DNA from: DAOUBP01 sp964474695
Lineage (GTDB): Bacteria; Chloroflexota; Anaerolineae; CG2-30-64-16
Reading direction: 5' to 3'
NCBI GenBank assembly: GCA_964474695.1
Contig: CAYYTK010000011.1
Location: 73,432-137,431, forward strand
DNA: 64,000 nt
Position 1 is the first letter of the stretch, and each line of letters starts with the position of its first letter. The translations under genes and the position numbers were made by a program. Positions 1-8,688 of this stretch are shown one piece after another. Below the pieces are notes generated by a model. That model saw only the letters and a list, made by a program, of their open reading frames with translations. It searched no databases and was not told the DNA's origin.

Positions 1-2
1 GC

Positions 3-1715
3 GCGTTGAAGGTTGGCCTTTCCGCCAACTTCCTGGCCCCGGACTACACCCAGGCGTATCGCACCGACTTCAACGGTCAGTATGACCCGATGTACAAATG
101 GGGCAACCAGGTGCCTTTGGCGGTCGAGTCTTATCCGATGGACCTGTGCCCGAGCAGCAACTGCTCGCAGGCGTCAGTGTTGGTCTATTGGGCGATTGCC
201 AGTGCGTTGGACCGGCATGTCGACTTCCTGCGCACGGATATCTCGTTGATCCGCAACTGGTCGGATGGCTCGCTGACCGGGAATGCGGTCTTCTACCAGG
301 ATGCTCAGCAATACCTGGGCAAGACGGTAGAGGACACCCCGCGGGTGTGGACGATCATGCGCGAGCATCGCAATCCCACGCGCCTCAACTTCCGCGGCGG
401 CGGGCTGGAGTACACGTCGGGCACCTCGACCTATCCGCAACTCGGCAACTACAACTTCTGGCTGTACCAGGTGGACGGCATCACGGGCGGCAAGACGGTG
501 CCTGAGACGAACGACAAGGGTGCGGACAGTAGTTACGCGAATCTCACCGGGTATACCAAGGCCGGCCTGGGCGCCTGTCCTGAGACCATTGGCTACCGCA
601 CCGACCTGTTCGGGGTGGACTATCCGTGCAACTATCACCCGTACAACCCGGATCTGCCCGCGCTGTTGTCGCCATCTGACCTTGCGGATTATCGGGAGTG
701 GTTCGATCCGGCGAACTTCCTGATCTCGGGCATGGAAGCCTACGTGGTGCGGCGCACCGATCAGGCAACCAGCAACCCATATATGTTCTTCATGGTCGAC
801 GACGGCTATATGAATCCGAACAGCAACCTGGTGTTCGGCGCCACGATTCGGGTCCAGTACTTCGACATCGGGACCGATAAGTGGTCGCTGAAGTACCAAA
901 GCATGAGCGGCGAGAAGTCGGCCGGCACGATCACGAAGACGAACACGAAGCTGCTCAAGGAAGCCGTATTCACCATCACGGACGGCAAATTCGCCAACGG
1001 GCTGACCGGCGGCACCGACTTCTACCTGGATAGCCGGGATCCGTCCGGCAACGTCAATGACGGGAACGAGTGGCTGCACAAGGTGTCGGTAGAGAAGTTC
1101 AATGCGTCGACCCCGCCGACCAGCACCCCGACCCCTACGGCGACTGCAACGCAGACGTCCACCCCGACGGTGACGCCGACGGCAACATCCACCACCGGCA
1201 TCGTGGAGGGCAAGGCTTTCCATGATATCGACAACGACGGTGTGTTGGATGCGGGTGAGCTGGGAGTTGCCGGTGCGGTGCTGGTGTTGAAGCAGGGTGG
1301 GGTGGAGCGTTACACCGCGACCTCGGATGCCACCGGCCTGTATCGCTTCGCGGCCGTGGCGCCGGGCCAGTATCGGCTCACGGAGAAGACCGCACCACCT
1401 GGTTACCTCCTCAGCACATTCTCGATCGACTTCTATGTTGGCGCCAGCCAGACGGTGACCTTCGACGTCGGGCATCAACTCGTGCCGACGCCCACCGCGA
1501 CCTCGACGGCGACGCGGACATCGACGCCAACATCCACCGCGACGCGGACTGCGACGCCGACGGCGACAGAGACGTCGACGCCGACCGCGACGCCGACAGA
1601 GACGTTGACGCCGACCGCGACGCCGACAGAGACGCCGGAACCGACAGAGACGCCCACGGCGACCGCGACGCCGTACCGGCTCTATCTGCCGATCGTCCTC
1701 GCCGGTTCCTCCTGA
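3..1715 (+). CDS. Secreted glycosidase-like multidomain surface protein, 5'-partial
   Basis: The reading frame is open at the window edge, so the N-terminus is missing; about 570 residues are visible. The first ~230 residues resemble the end of a TIM-barrel-like domain and can be aligned by eye with the product starting at 6093 (compare WTIMREHRNP here with WVTFRDAEYP there). Next comes a jelly-roll-like module (about 240-370) with the pattern VQYFDIGTDKW...LHKVSVEKF, then a Thr/Pro linker, an SdrD-B-like module (about 400-490) with the calcium-type loop DIDNDGVLDAGE, a second Thr/Pro linker, and the tail RLYLPIVLAGSS. The tail matches other short YLP-type C-termini in this window and may be a surface-retention signal (inference). 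The catalytic function is not established. A hairpin terminator follows. Confidence 0.75.
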   Translation, partial: ALKVGLSANFLAPDYTQAYRTDFNGQYDPMYKWGNQVPLAVESYPMDLCPSSNCSQASVLVYWAIASALDRHVDFLRTDISLIRNWSDGSLTGNAVFYQDAQQYLGKTVEDTPRVWTIMREHRNPTRLNFRGGGLEYTSGTSTYPQLGNYNFWLYQVDGITGGKTVPETNDKGADSSYANLTGYTKAGLGACPETIGYRTDLFGVDYPCNYHPYNPDLPALLSPSDLADYREWFDPANFLISGMEAYVVRRTDQATSNPYMFFMVDDGYMNPNSNLVFGATIRVQYFDIGTDKWSLKYQSMSGEKSAGTITKTNTKLLKEAVFTITDGKFANGLTGGTDFYLDSRDPSGNVNDGNEWLHKVSVEKFNASTPPTSTPTPTATATQTSTPTVTPTATSTTGIVEGKAFHDIDNDGVLDAGELGVAGAVLVLKQGGVERYTATSDATGLYRFAAVAPGQYRLTEKTAPPGYLLSTFSIDFYVGASQTVTFDVGHQLVPTPTATSTATRTSTPTSTATRTATPTATETSTPTATPTETLTPTATPTETPEPTETPTATATPYRLYLPIVLAGSS

Positions 1716-1740
1716 TAGCGAACCGACCGAGCCTACGTCT

Positions 1741-1780
1741 GCCCGCCGGGACGGTGTTCTCCGCCCCGGCGGGCGTAGTT
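1741..1780 (+). terminator. Intrinsic terminator
   Basis: A perfect 10-bp GC-rich stem (1741-1750 with 1765-1774) around a 14-nt loop is followed by GTAGTTTTGG. It lies just after the stop codon at 1715 and before the next signal-peptide gene. Confidence 0.7.
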
Positions 1781-1818
1781 TTGGAGCGGGAACGCCTGAC
1801 TATCTTTGTGAGGTGCTG

Positions 1819-3408
1819 ATGCGCGCTGCACATCTTATCGCCTGGCTCGTGTTAGCTGTCCTGCTTGTCAGCCTGGGAATCAGCTCCTTGGCCGTCAGCG
1901 CCGGTGTTGTGCGCGAGGCTCCTCTGCAAACTGCCACGCCCACGTTGGTTCCAGGCACCGGCGCGGTGGTCGGCATCGCCTGGGACGACGCGGACAGCGA
2001 TGGCGTCCGCGACCCGGATGAGTTGCCCCTAGAAGGTTTGCTGATCACCGCACAATCCGCGCAGGGGACGGTTACGGCCACCAGCGGTGTTGATGGCAGC
2101 TACCGATTGATCGGCTTGCTGCCCGGGCAGTACACCCTGAACGCAACACCTCCCCCGGGTTATCAGATGACGACGCCCGCGATGTTGAACATCTGGGTGA
2201 CTGCCGGGATCGCACTGACATTCGATTTCGGCGCCGTGTTTGTGCCGACCCCGACCCCGACTCCGACCGAGCAGCCCGTACTGGATGTGCAAAATGCCGA
2301 GCGGGCCTACTGTGGGGGAATTTATCAAGGAGACACCTTGCTGACCGGCCACGCCAATGTGAGTCGCTACGGCTGCCGGCCTGCCTGGGATGAAAGTGGC
2401 CCTGAGGTTGTTTTCCGGATCGAGCTGGACGCGCGGCAGCCCGTTTCTGCGACCCTCGTTTCTGCCGCGGTGGACCTCGATCTGTTCCTGTTGCGCTACG
2501 CCTATCCCGATTCGTGTGTGGCCGCAGGGGATAACAGTCTGAGTTACACCGCCGAGCCCGGCGTCTATTACCTGGCGGTTGACGGTTACCGCGGGGCTGC
2601 AGGAGCGTTTACCCTGCGGCTCGATTGCCCGCTCGGTGCTCAGGCTTCACCCACGCCGACCTTCACGCCTTCGGCCACGCCAACGGCGACGTTGACTCAT
2701 ACCCCGGCGCCCACTCCCACGCCTTCCGCGACGATCCTGTCGCGCCGTTTGTATTTGCCGCTCGTTCTGCGCATGATTACAATGTCGGACCCGGTGACTC
2801 TGGTGCTGCAGCATGGCGTCGATGGCTATTCAGGGAGTGCGGATACGACGTTGAATTCATGGTACCTGGATGATTCGTTCGGAGCGAGGCCGACTCTGAA
2901 GCTGTCCTACGCGCATCCACCGGATGCCAGCACCCAGATGGCCCCGCTCCTGCGTTTTGATGTCAGCCAGTTGCCCTCCACCGCCCACATCGCGGATGCC
3001 CGACTCAGTCTGTATCTCGTCAGCTCGTCAGATTCCGAGCGGGACCTGCGCGGCCAAGTGCATGGGCTGTTGCGAGCCTGGGATGAAAACAGCGCCACCT
3101 GGAACCAGCCGACCGACGGCGAGTCATGGGCTGAACCCGGCGCACAAGCTGAAGGCCAGGACCACAGCGAATGGGCGTCTGCGGCGCAACGTGTCTCTGA
3201 GGTCGAAAGCTGGTATGAGTTCGACGTCACTGAAATGGTCAGCGCCTGGGCCGGCGATCCGTCAAGCAATTATGGCCTGATCATCATGGCCTTGGCCGGC
3301 GACAGCGAGGCCAATGTGACGATGGATTTTGCCAGCCGCGAGGGGACTACGCTTGCACTGCGGCCCCAACTGGCGATCACATATTCTTATCCGCTCGTGA
3401 ATTATTGA
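1819..3408 (+). CDS. Secreted SdrD-B / PPC-like / DNRLRE multidomain protein
   Basis: ATG 1819 is preferred over the in-frame GTG at 1813 because GAGG (1810-1813) sits five bases upstream. The 529-residue product starts with a signal peptide (LVLAVLLVSLGISSLAVSA). An SdrD-B-like module follows with the loop DDADSDGVRDPDE, then a Thr/Pro linker, a pre-peptidase C-terminal-like beta domain (about 155-270), and a second Thr/Pro linker. The motif RRLYLPLVLR then appears internally, followed at once by Met and a DNRLRE-type domain (about 325-525, with LLRFDVSQLP...ARLSLYL and the pattern WNQPTDGESW). Because YLPLVLR is normally terminal in this window, the protein looks like two genes joined by loss of a stop codon. 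It probably acts outside the cell in polymer binding or surface display; no catalytic residues were recognised. Confidence 0.8.
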   Translation: MRAAHLIAWLVLAVLLVSLGISSLAVSAGVVREAPLQTATPTLVPGTGAVVGIAWDDADSDGVRDPDELPLEGLLITAQSAQGTVTATSGVDGSYRLIGLLPGQYTLNATPPPGYQMTTPAMLNIWVTAGIALTFDFGAVFVPTPTPTPTEQPVLDVQNAERAYCGGIYQGDTLLTGHANVSRYGCRPAWDESGPEVVFRIELDARQPVSATLVSAAVDLDLFLLRYAYPDSCVAAGDNSLSYTAEPGVYYLAVDGYRGAAGAFTLRLDCPLGAQASPTPTFTPSATPTATLTHTPAPTPTPSATILSRRLYLPLVLRMITMSDPVTLVLQHGVDGYSGSADTTLNSWYLDDSFGARPTLKLSYAHPPDASTQMAPLLRFDVSQLPSTAHIADARLSLYLVSSSDSERDLRGQVHGLLRAWDENSATWNQPTDGESWAEPGAQAEGQDHSEWASAAQRVSEVESWYEFDVTEMVSAWAGDPSSNYGLIIMALAGDSEANVTMDFASREGTTLALRPQLAITYSYPLVNY

Positions 3409-3427
3409 TAAAAATTCATCTGCGAAC

Positions 3428-3449
3428 AGCCTAACTTTTAGGCTTTTTT
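3428..3449 (+). terminator. Intrinsic terminator
   Basis: A 7-bp stem AGCCTAA/TTAGGCT with a 3-nt loop runs straight into a T6 run. It lies 20 nt after the stop of the DNRLRE gene. Confidence 0.85.
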
Positions 3450-3563
3450 CACGCTGGCATGTTACGATCTCGTTACACTGATTCAGATATCGAGCGATCC
3501 TGTGAGGATGTTTTCGGCAGCACCTGGCCATTGACAAGCTCACGGGGGAAAGGCTGTCATTCG

Positions 3564-4292
3564 ATGCTCAGTCAACGAGTTCATATCGCGTGGTGGCAGG
3601 TTGGCATCAGGCCCATCCGTGTGGTCGGTGATGTGCGCGTATCGTTTGATTGGCTCTATCCGGTAGCCAAGCGCTGCATGGACGTGGCGATATCCCTGAT
3701 CGCCTTGCTGTTGCTGGCGCCGCTGATGGGCGTGATTGCTCTGCTCATCCGGCTGGATTCTCCGGGAGCGGTTTTTCACGTGCAGAAGCGTTCGGGGATA
3801 GGCGGTCGCCCGTTCCAGCTCTATAAGTTTCGCTCGATGACGGTCGATCATGACCATACCGAGGAACACCGCCGCTTTGCCGAGGCTTACATCAATGGCT
3901 GTGCTCCGGTGGCGGCGCTCGGCGCCGATCAAACGCTCTACAAGCCGGCTTCCAACGGCAACACGATCACCCGGATGGGGCGCTGGCTGCGACACACCAG
4001 CCTCGATGAACTGCCGCAGTTGTTTAATGTGCTCAAGGGCGACATGAGCCTGATCGGGCCTCGCCCAACCATGGATTACGAGACGGCGCTGCTGACCGAG
4101 CACCATCGCCAGCGGTTAGCCGTTTTGCCGGGCATGTCGGGCTGGGCGCAGATTCATGGCCGCAGCAGCCTGCGCTTCGAGGATATTGTCGACCTGGATA
4201 TCGAGTATATCGCGATGCGTTCATTCCGGCTGGATGTTAGAATCCTGCTAGCCACTGTGCCCATGGTGTTGCGCGGCGAGCATGCCGGCTAA
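3564..4292 (+). CDS. Bacterial sugar transferase (undecaprenyl-phosphate sugar-1-phosphate transferase family)
   Basis: ATG 3564 is chosen because GGGGGAAAGG lies upstream; an earlier in-frame ATG at 3459 has no ribosome binding site and falls just after a terminator. The 242-residue protein has one strong membrane segment (DVAISLIALLLLAPLMGVIALLI). The conserved cytoplasmic core follows: KRSGIGGRPFQLYKFRSM, then the TSLDELPQLFNVLKGDMSLIGPRP block, then LPGMSGWAQIHGR. These are hallmarks of the WcaJ/PglC-like family, which transfers a sugar-1-phosphate to undecaprenyl phosphate to start glycan or exopolysaccharide assembly at the inner membrane. There is no N-terminal multi-TM extension, so it is the short form. 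The donor sugar cannot be told from sequence. A strong terminator follows. Confidence 0.92.
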   Translation: MLSQRVHIAWWQVGIRPIRVVGDVRVSFDWLYPVAKRCMDVAISLIALLLLAPLMGVIALLIRLDSPGAVFHVQKRSGIGGRPFQLYKFRSMTVDHDHTEEHRRFAEAYINGCAPVAALGADQTLYKPASNGNTITRMGRWLRHTSLDELPQLFNVLKGDMSLIGPRPTMDYETALLTEHHRQRLAVLPGMSGWAQIHGRSSLRFEDIVDLDIEYIAMRSFRLDVRILLATVPMVLRGEHAG

Positions 4293-4330
4293 GCATTCAT
4301 CCTTTCATCAGAGATTTGGAGTCAACCAGG

Positions 4331-4367
4331 TGAGTCTGAAGCAAGAATGCTTCAGACTCATTGTTTC
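4331..4367 (+). terminator. Intrinsic terminator
   Basis: A perfect 13-bp stem (4331-4343 with 4348-4360) with an AGAA loop is followed by TTGTTTC. It separates the sugar transferase gene from the radical SAM gene. Confidence 0.85.
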
Positions 4368-4410
4368 TTACGCACTCGCCTCGAGGCTTCCTGTGTCAGC
4401 GCAGGTCACA

Positions 4411-4439
4411 TTGACAAAGGCTGGCGCAGGGCCTATAAT
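4411..4439 (+). promoter_or_regulatory. Consensus sigma-70 promoter of the radical SAM gene
   Basis: TTGACA (4411-4416), a 17-nt spacer and TATAAT (4434-4439) match both consensus hexamers exactly. The expected start is near 4446, giving a leader of about 45 nt before ATG 4491. Confidence 0.85.
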
Positions 4440-4490
4440 CTTGCAGTTTCAGTGCGCATTCCCTACGGTAAAGTTGAGGACAGGCAGAAT

Positions 4491-5969
4491 ATGAAGGTTC
4501 TATTGATCAATCCTCCCTATATGAGATTGATGGGATCCAATTCGGTGTATTTGCCGATTGGGTTAGGCTACCTGGCTCAGTATCTGATAAAGCATGGCAT
4601 ATCGGCGGTAATCCACAACGGCGATCTGTCCGGTGAGAGAGGCGATGAAGATACATCCTCGCTCTCGTACGATGAGTTGCTCCAACGACATCACATGTAC
4701 CTGGACGCGTTGAACGACCCCGAGAATAAGGTCTGGTCCGAGATCCCTGAGGTGTTCGCGCGTATACAGCCGGATGTCGTCGGCATCACCGTGATGAGCG
4801 CCAAGCTCCACTCCGCAATCCAGGTCGCGCGCTTGATCAAGGCGCAAGATCCTGCGTGCAAGGTCGTCCTCGGCGGGCCGCATGCAACCATCGCGGCTGA
4901 CGAACTTCTATCTTTTGACGCAGTTGACTATGTGGTCAGAGGAGAAGGGGAACGCACGCTGTTGGAGCTATGCCAGAGCATCAGCGCGCAGACGGCGGAT
5001 CTTGCCGGCATCAACGGATTGTCATTTAGGTACGAGGGGAAAGCGGTTCACAATCCCCCCAGGGCGCTTGAGAAGGATATCAACGAGTTTCCTTTTCCGG
5101 ATAGAGAGAACTTCCTCGGCCTGGAGCTCTATTCGAAGGACGAGATTTCCTGTGTTGTGTCCAGTCGCGGTTGCCCGTTTGACTGCGCCTTCTGTGGCGC
5201 AAAAGCCACCTGGACCAGGCGCGTGCGCTATCGGGATGTAGACGATGTCATCGAAGAGCTTTTGGTGTTGAAGAATAAGTATGCCGTTCCTTCCTACTAT
5301 TTTTGGGATGATAGTTTTACGGCGAACCGAAAGCGAACCGAAGCGCTGCTTGATAAGATCGTCGCCAGCAAAATCAACTTGCCGTGGAGATGCACCACGC
5401 GAGCCGACCTTCTCGATGACGCGCTGCTGGCGAAAATGAAAGCTGCCGGGTGCATTTCGATCGACATCGGCCTGGAGACCGCCAGTGACAGGATGCTGGG
5501 TTTGATCCATAAGAACGTAACGATGGAGGCCTTTGACAAAGCCTTTGCTCTGCTTGAGAAGCATCACATGAGTTATGGTGTGTTTCTGATGGTGGGTCTC
5601 CCGGAGGAAACGGAAGAGGATATCCTGAAGACACTCGAATATGCCAGGAACTCAAAAGCTACTTCGCTGGTCATGTCCGTCTTCACGCCATACCCCGGAA
5701 CCGAGAGCTATGACACAGCGAAGAAAATGGGCATGATCGAGACCCAATTGGATTGGTCCAGGTACTCTCACCAATCGCCGGAGGGCTATTTCTGCAAGAA
5801 TATCCCGCGGGAGAGATTCGCCGAGCTGGTGCAGGAGTTGGCCGAGGTGGTGGACAGGCACAATCGCGAGATGAAAGTTCCACTCAAGTCATATCTCAGA
5901 AGGTTCTGGTATTATTCGAGCAATCCCAGCATCCTGGTAGAAAAGATCAAACAAAGGTTGGCCGCGTGA
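4491..5969 (+). CDS. B12-binding-domain radical SAM protein
   Basis: ATG 4491 has GAGG upstream and fits the typical start MKVLLINPPY; the upstream open frame contains a promoter and terminator and is not coding. The 492-residue protein has a cobalamin-binding-type Rossmann domain (about 1-165, with VVLGGPH and VVRGEGERTLLEL). A radical SAM domain follows with the CxxxCxxC cluster motif at Cys228, Cys232 and Cys235 (RGCPFDCAFCGA). Downstream features DIGLETASDRML and GLPEETEEDILKTLEYAR are typical of BchE/HpnJ-like enzymes. The N-terminal domain lacks an obvious DxHxxG motif, so real cobalamin binding is uncertain. It is expected to be cytoplasmic or membrane-peripheral, making C-C bonds or methylating a lipid or sugar; the substrate is unknown. 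Its neighbour is a glycan-initiating sugar transferase, but a terminator lies between them. Confidence 0.9.
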   Translation: MKVLLINPPYMRLMGSNSVYLPIGLGYLAQYLIKHGISAVIHNGDLSGERGDEDTSSLSYDELLQRHHMYLDALNDPENKVWSEIPEVFARIQPDVVGITVMSAKLHSAIQVARLIKAQDPACKVVLGGPHATIAADELLSFDAVDYVVRGEGERTLLELCQSISAQTADLAGINGLSFRYEGKAVHNPPRALEKDINEFPFPDRENFLGLELYSKDEISCVVSSRGCPFDCAFCGAKATWTRRVRYRDVDDVIEELLVLKNKYAVPSYYFWDDSFTANRKRTEALLDKIVASKINLPWRCTTRADLLDDALLAKMKAAGCISIDIGLETASDRMLGLIHKNVTMEAFDKAFALLEKHHMSYGVFLMVGLPEETEEDILKTLEYARNSKATSLVMSVFTPYPGTESYDTAKKMGMIETQLDWSRYSHQSPEGYFCKNIPRERFAELVQELAEVVDRHNREMKVPLKSYLRRFWYYSSNPSILVEKIKQRLAA

Positions 5970-6027
5970 TTGGTCCGGGTTCGTGGACGTGCTCTGTGGC
6001 ATCACGGGGCTGGCGGCTTTCCGGCGT

Positions 6028-6056
6028 TTGGTGTTTTGTTTGCAATATGGTATTCT
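6028..6056 (+). promoter_or_regulatory. Possible promoter upstream of the large lipoprotein gene
   Basis: TTGGTG, a 17-nt spacer and TATTCT lie 37 nt before ATG 6093. The -35 match is only partial, so this is a weak call. Confidence 0.3.
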
Positions 6057-6092
6057 AGTCGCGTCGTTGTCGTCCCTTAGCTTCGGCCGGCC

Positions 6093-8437
6093 ATGAAGCC
6101 TGTTATCTCGACCCCTCGCGCGTCACTGCGTCATCGTGTGCCGTTGGCAGCGGTGTTGTTTGCCTTGTTTCATGTTTGGGACAGAGGTTCAGCTTCCTGT
6201 AGGAGGTTGAACCTCTGTGTGTTTTTCGGCGTGATGCTGATCGCGCTGGTTATCGCCGGGTGCGTCAGCCAGATCGAGCCGCCGGAAGCACGCGGCCCCC
6301 TAACCCAGGAACCCCGCAAGGGGCCGGCCGTCCCTGTGCCACAGAACGCCCGTATGGCGTATTTGAGCACGATCGGCGAACAGACCCCCATCCCGATCCC
6401 GACGCAGCACCCAAGGTATCAACGCGGTGCGAATTATCCGCTGGGCATCGAGTGCAACGGTTATCTCAAGAATGTGTGGGCCACGGCGCCGACGGGTTGC
6501 AGCGGGGGCGCATGCACAACCAGCAACATCAACTGGTCGTACATTGACAATTGCCTCGCGGCGGCAGCCGATGATCTCGTACTGACCGACGCCGGTGTAA
6601 CGATCAGCAGGCCGGTCATGCTGATGATTCCGCCCTACTTCGATGATCGGATGGGCGGTGCAGGGACAAGCAGTGATCCGTACGGGCCGGATTATGTTCC
6701 GTCCTGGCTTGACGACATCATGATGGATTCGACCTTCGTGTACACGCCCGCAAACGGTGCGGCCGCGACCTATTATCGGATTGACTACGACGACGACACC
6801 GTACAAGACCGTTTGGTGCAGTTTATCATGGAAGCAGGGGCGCGTTACGATGGCAATACACAGGTGGCTCTTGTGCGCATCAACCCCGGCATGTCGGGCG
6901 AAACACACCCCCTTTACTGTCCCACGTCACATGCTGGCTGCTCGAACACTGCCCTGAAAGCGGCTCACGAAGCCGCCGGCGTGACGTGCACCGAATACAG
7001 AGCTTTTGTCAAGCGCATTGCAGAGGCCGTCTACACTGCTTTTCCCCACAAGCCGGTGGTGCTCGGCAATGGGCCGGCGATGTGCGGGAGCCCCGACTAT
7101 GACACCGCGGCGGAGTCCAGAGAAGGGCTTTTCAATCTGACGACCGACGGCAACCCTGGCTGGTATGCCTCTACACCGACGCCGATCGGCATGGGGCAGT
7201 ATTCCGTGATGCCGGATTCGGCGCAAGCAGATCGTTGGGATGGCCGTCTGAGATTGACGCCAGGATGGGGGGATTACGCGGCGTCTCAGCACGTGCACGA
7301 TGTGGGGGCGCCCTATGTGTTGGAGTATGGCGCAAACTCCGGCTCTTCCGGTGGCGACGACTGGCAGACCAATTATTGGACGGCGTTGATGGTCGCGGGC
7401 CTGGACGCCGACTTCTTCTCGACGTTCCGCAGTTGGAACACCGCGCCCAACAGCAGCGGCAGTTGTCCCGGCACCAGTACATCCTGCGGTGACTATTCGA
7501 GTTGGGCCTATTGGGATGTGATCTGGCAGCGTTTTGGGCAGCCCGACGAATATGCCTGGGTGACGTTCCGTGATGCTGAGTATCCTTCGTACACCTACAA
7601 CGGGGGAAGCAACGGCGCAAGCGGCTTGCGCGGCAATCTTGACGCGCATATCGCCGTGTTGCAACCAACAGTCTATCCGCAGGTGTGTTCTTCGGCCGTG
7701 ATTCAAGCTGCTGCCACATCAGTGGCGGCGCTTGGTTCGGGGGTCGCGTTTCAGTACAAGCCGTGCGGCTTATCGGTCGGCACGCCAACGCCGATGCCAA
7801 CGCCCAGGGCGACGCTGCAACCCACGCCAAGCCCGAACGCGACATCACAATTCAACATGCAGCAACGGCTATTCAACCGGCAGGCGCGCAAAATGAGCGC
7901 GTCGCAGGTGATGGCCATCGCTGCCGACGCGGATTGGAATCCTGGCGCGGCACGCAATATCACGCTGCACCTCACGTACCTGGATACTGCCCGTGATACG
8001 GTCGCGATCGATGTAGCAACCGGCGAATCATCTTTCGACACCCATGCTTTCGCTAAAACCGATTCCGGCCTATGGAAGACCGAGGAATGGAGCGTCACTG
8101 CGTATATTTCCAACACCATTTCGACCTCAAGCGGCAATGCGTTTGTGCGCATCACGAATGGTGCGACGAGTCCGTTGTATCTGCACGATATCTTCATCGC
8201 TTTAGGTGCGGCGCCCGCGTCAACGCCGACGCCCACGCCCACGGCGACTCGGACGTGGTTGCCTACTTCGACACCGACGCACACACCATTGCCTACGCGC
8301 ACATCGACGCCGACCGCTTCGGCCACGCCATCGCGGACGCCGACCCCGACGGCGACCGATACGCCGACCCCCACCCTGACGCCGACGCCGACCGCTTCGG
8401 CCACGCCATCGCGGACGCCGACCCCGACGGCGACCGA
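6093..8437 (+). CDS. Glycosidase-like secreted lipoprotein, 5' part of a gene broken by an assembly gap
   Basis: ATG 6093 opens a frame with a long Arg/Cys-containing n-region and a lipobox-like signal (MLIALVIAGC), so lipidation at that Cys is likely. No strong ribosome binding site is visible. A ~430-residue TIM-barrel-like domain follows, resembling family-42-type beta-galactosidase folds (weak recognition: PVMLMIPPYFDDRM, LVRINPGMSGE, YVLEYGANSGSSGG). A jelly-roll-like module comes next (ITLHLTYLDTARDTV...YLHDIFIALG), then Thr/Pro repeats that enter the 100-N gap. The same domain pair occurs in the protein at the left edge of the window. The frame continues after the gap (8539-10977) once the arbitrary N length is ignored, so I read both parts as one gene of roughly 1,600 residues. 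Confidence 0.75.
6181..6223 (+). repeat. Inverted repeat with T-run inside the 5' coding region
   Basis: ACAGAGGTTCA (6181-6191) pairs perfectly with TGAACCTCTGT (6208-6218) across a 16-nt loop containing AGGAGG, and GTGTTTTT follows. It sits in the signal-peptide n-region and has the shape of an attenuator, or of a small repeat that inserted into the leader. Confidence 0.45.
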
Positions 8438-8688
8438 NNNNNNNNNNNNNNNNNNNNNNNNNNNNNNNNNNNNNNNNNNNNNNNNNNNNNNNNNNNNNNN
8501 NNNNNNNNNNNNNNNNNNNNNNNNNNNNNNNNNNNNNTACGCTGACCCCTACCCTGACGCCGACGCCGACCGCTTCGGCCACGCCATCGCGGACGCCAAC
8601 CCCGACGGCGACCGCTTCGGCGACGCCTGTGCTGACTTCCACCCCCACCGCATCGCGTACGCCGACGCGAACCCCGTCGCCGACCGCG
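8354..8688 (+). repeat. 78-bp coding minisatellite (Thr/Pro linker), interrupted by the gap
   Basis: The motif GACCGA recurs at 8354 and 8432, and again at 8610 (as GACCGC) when the post-gap sequence is put in phase. This gives a 78-bp (26-residue) unit encoding Thr/Pro-rich sequence such as TPTPTASATPSRTPTPTA. The gap falls inside this array. Confidence 0.8.
8438..8537. other. Assembly gap (100 Ns)
   Basis: Exactly 100 Ns, the usual placeholder for a gap of unknown size. The left flank ends ...GCGACCGA and the right flank starts TACGCTGACC, which would join seamlessly as one repeat unit. Confidence 0.99.

Noticed and set aside
174..1478. A long minus-strand open frame opposite the edge surface protein
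   Set aside because: It is Arg-rich shadow translation of a GC-rich coding strand with no start signal; the plus-strand frame has recognisable SdrD-B and linker sequence.
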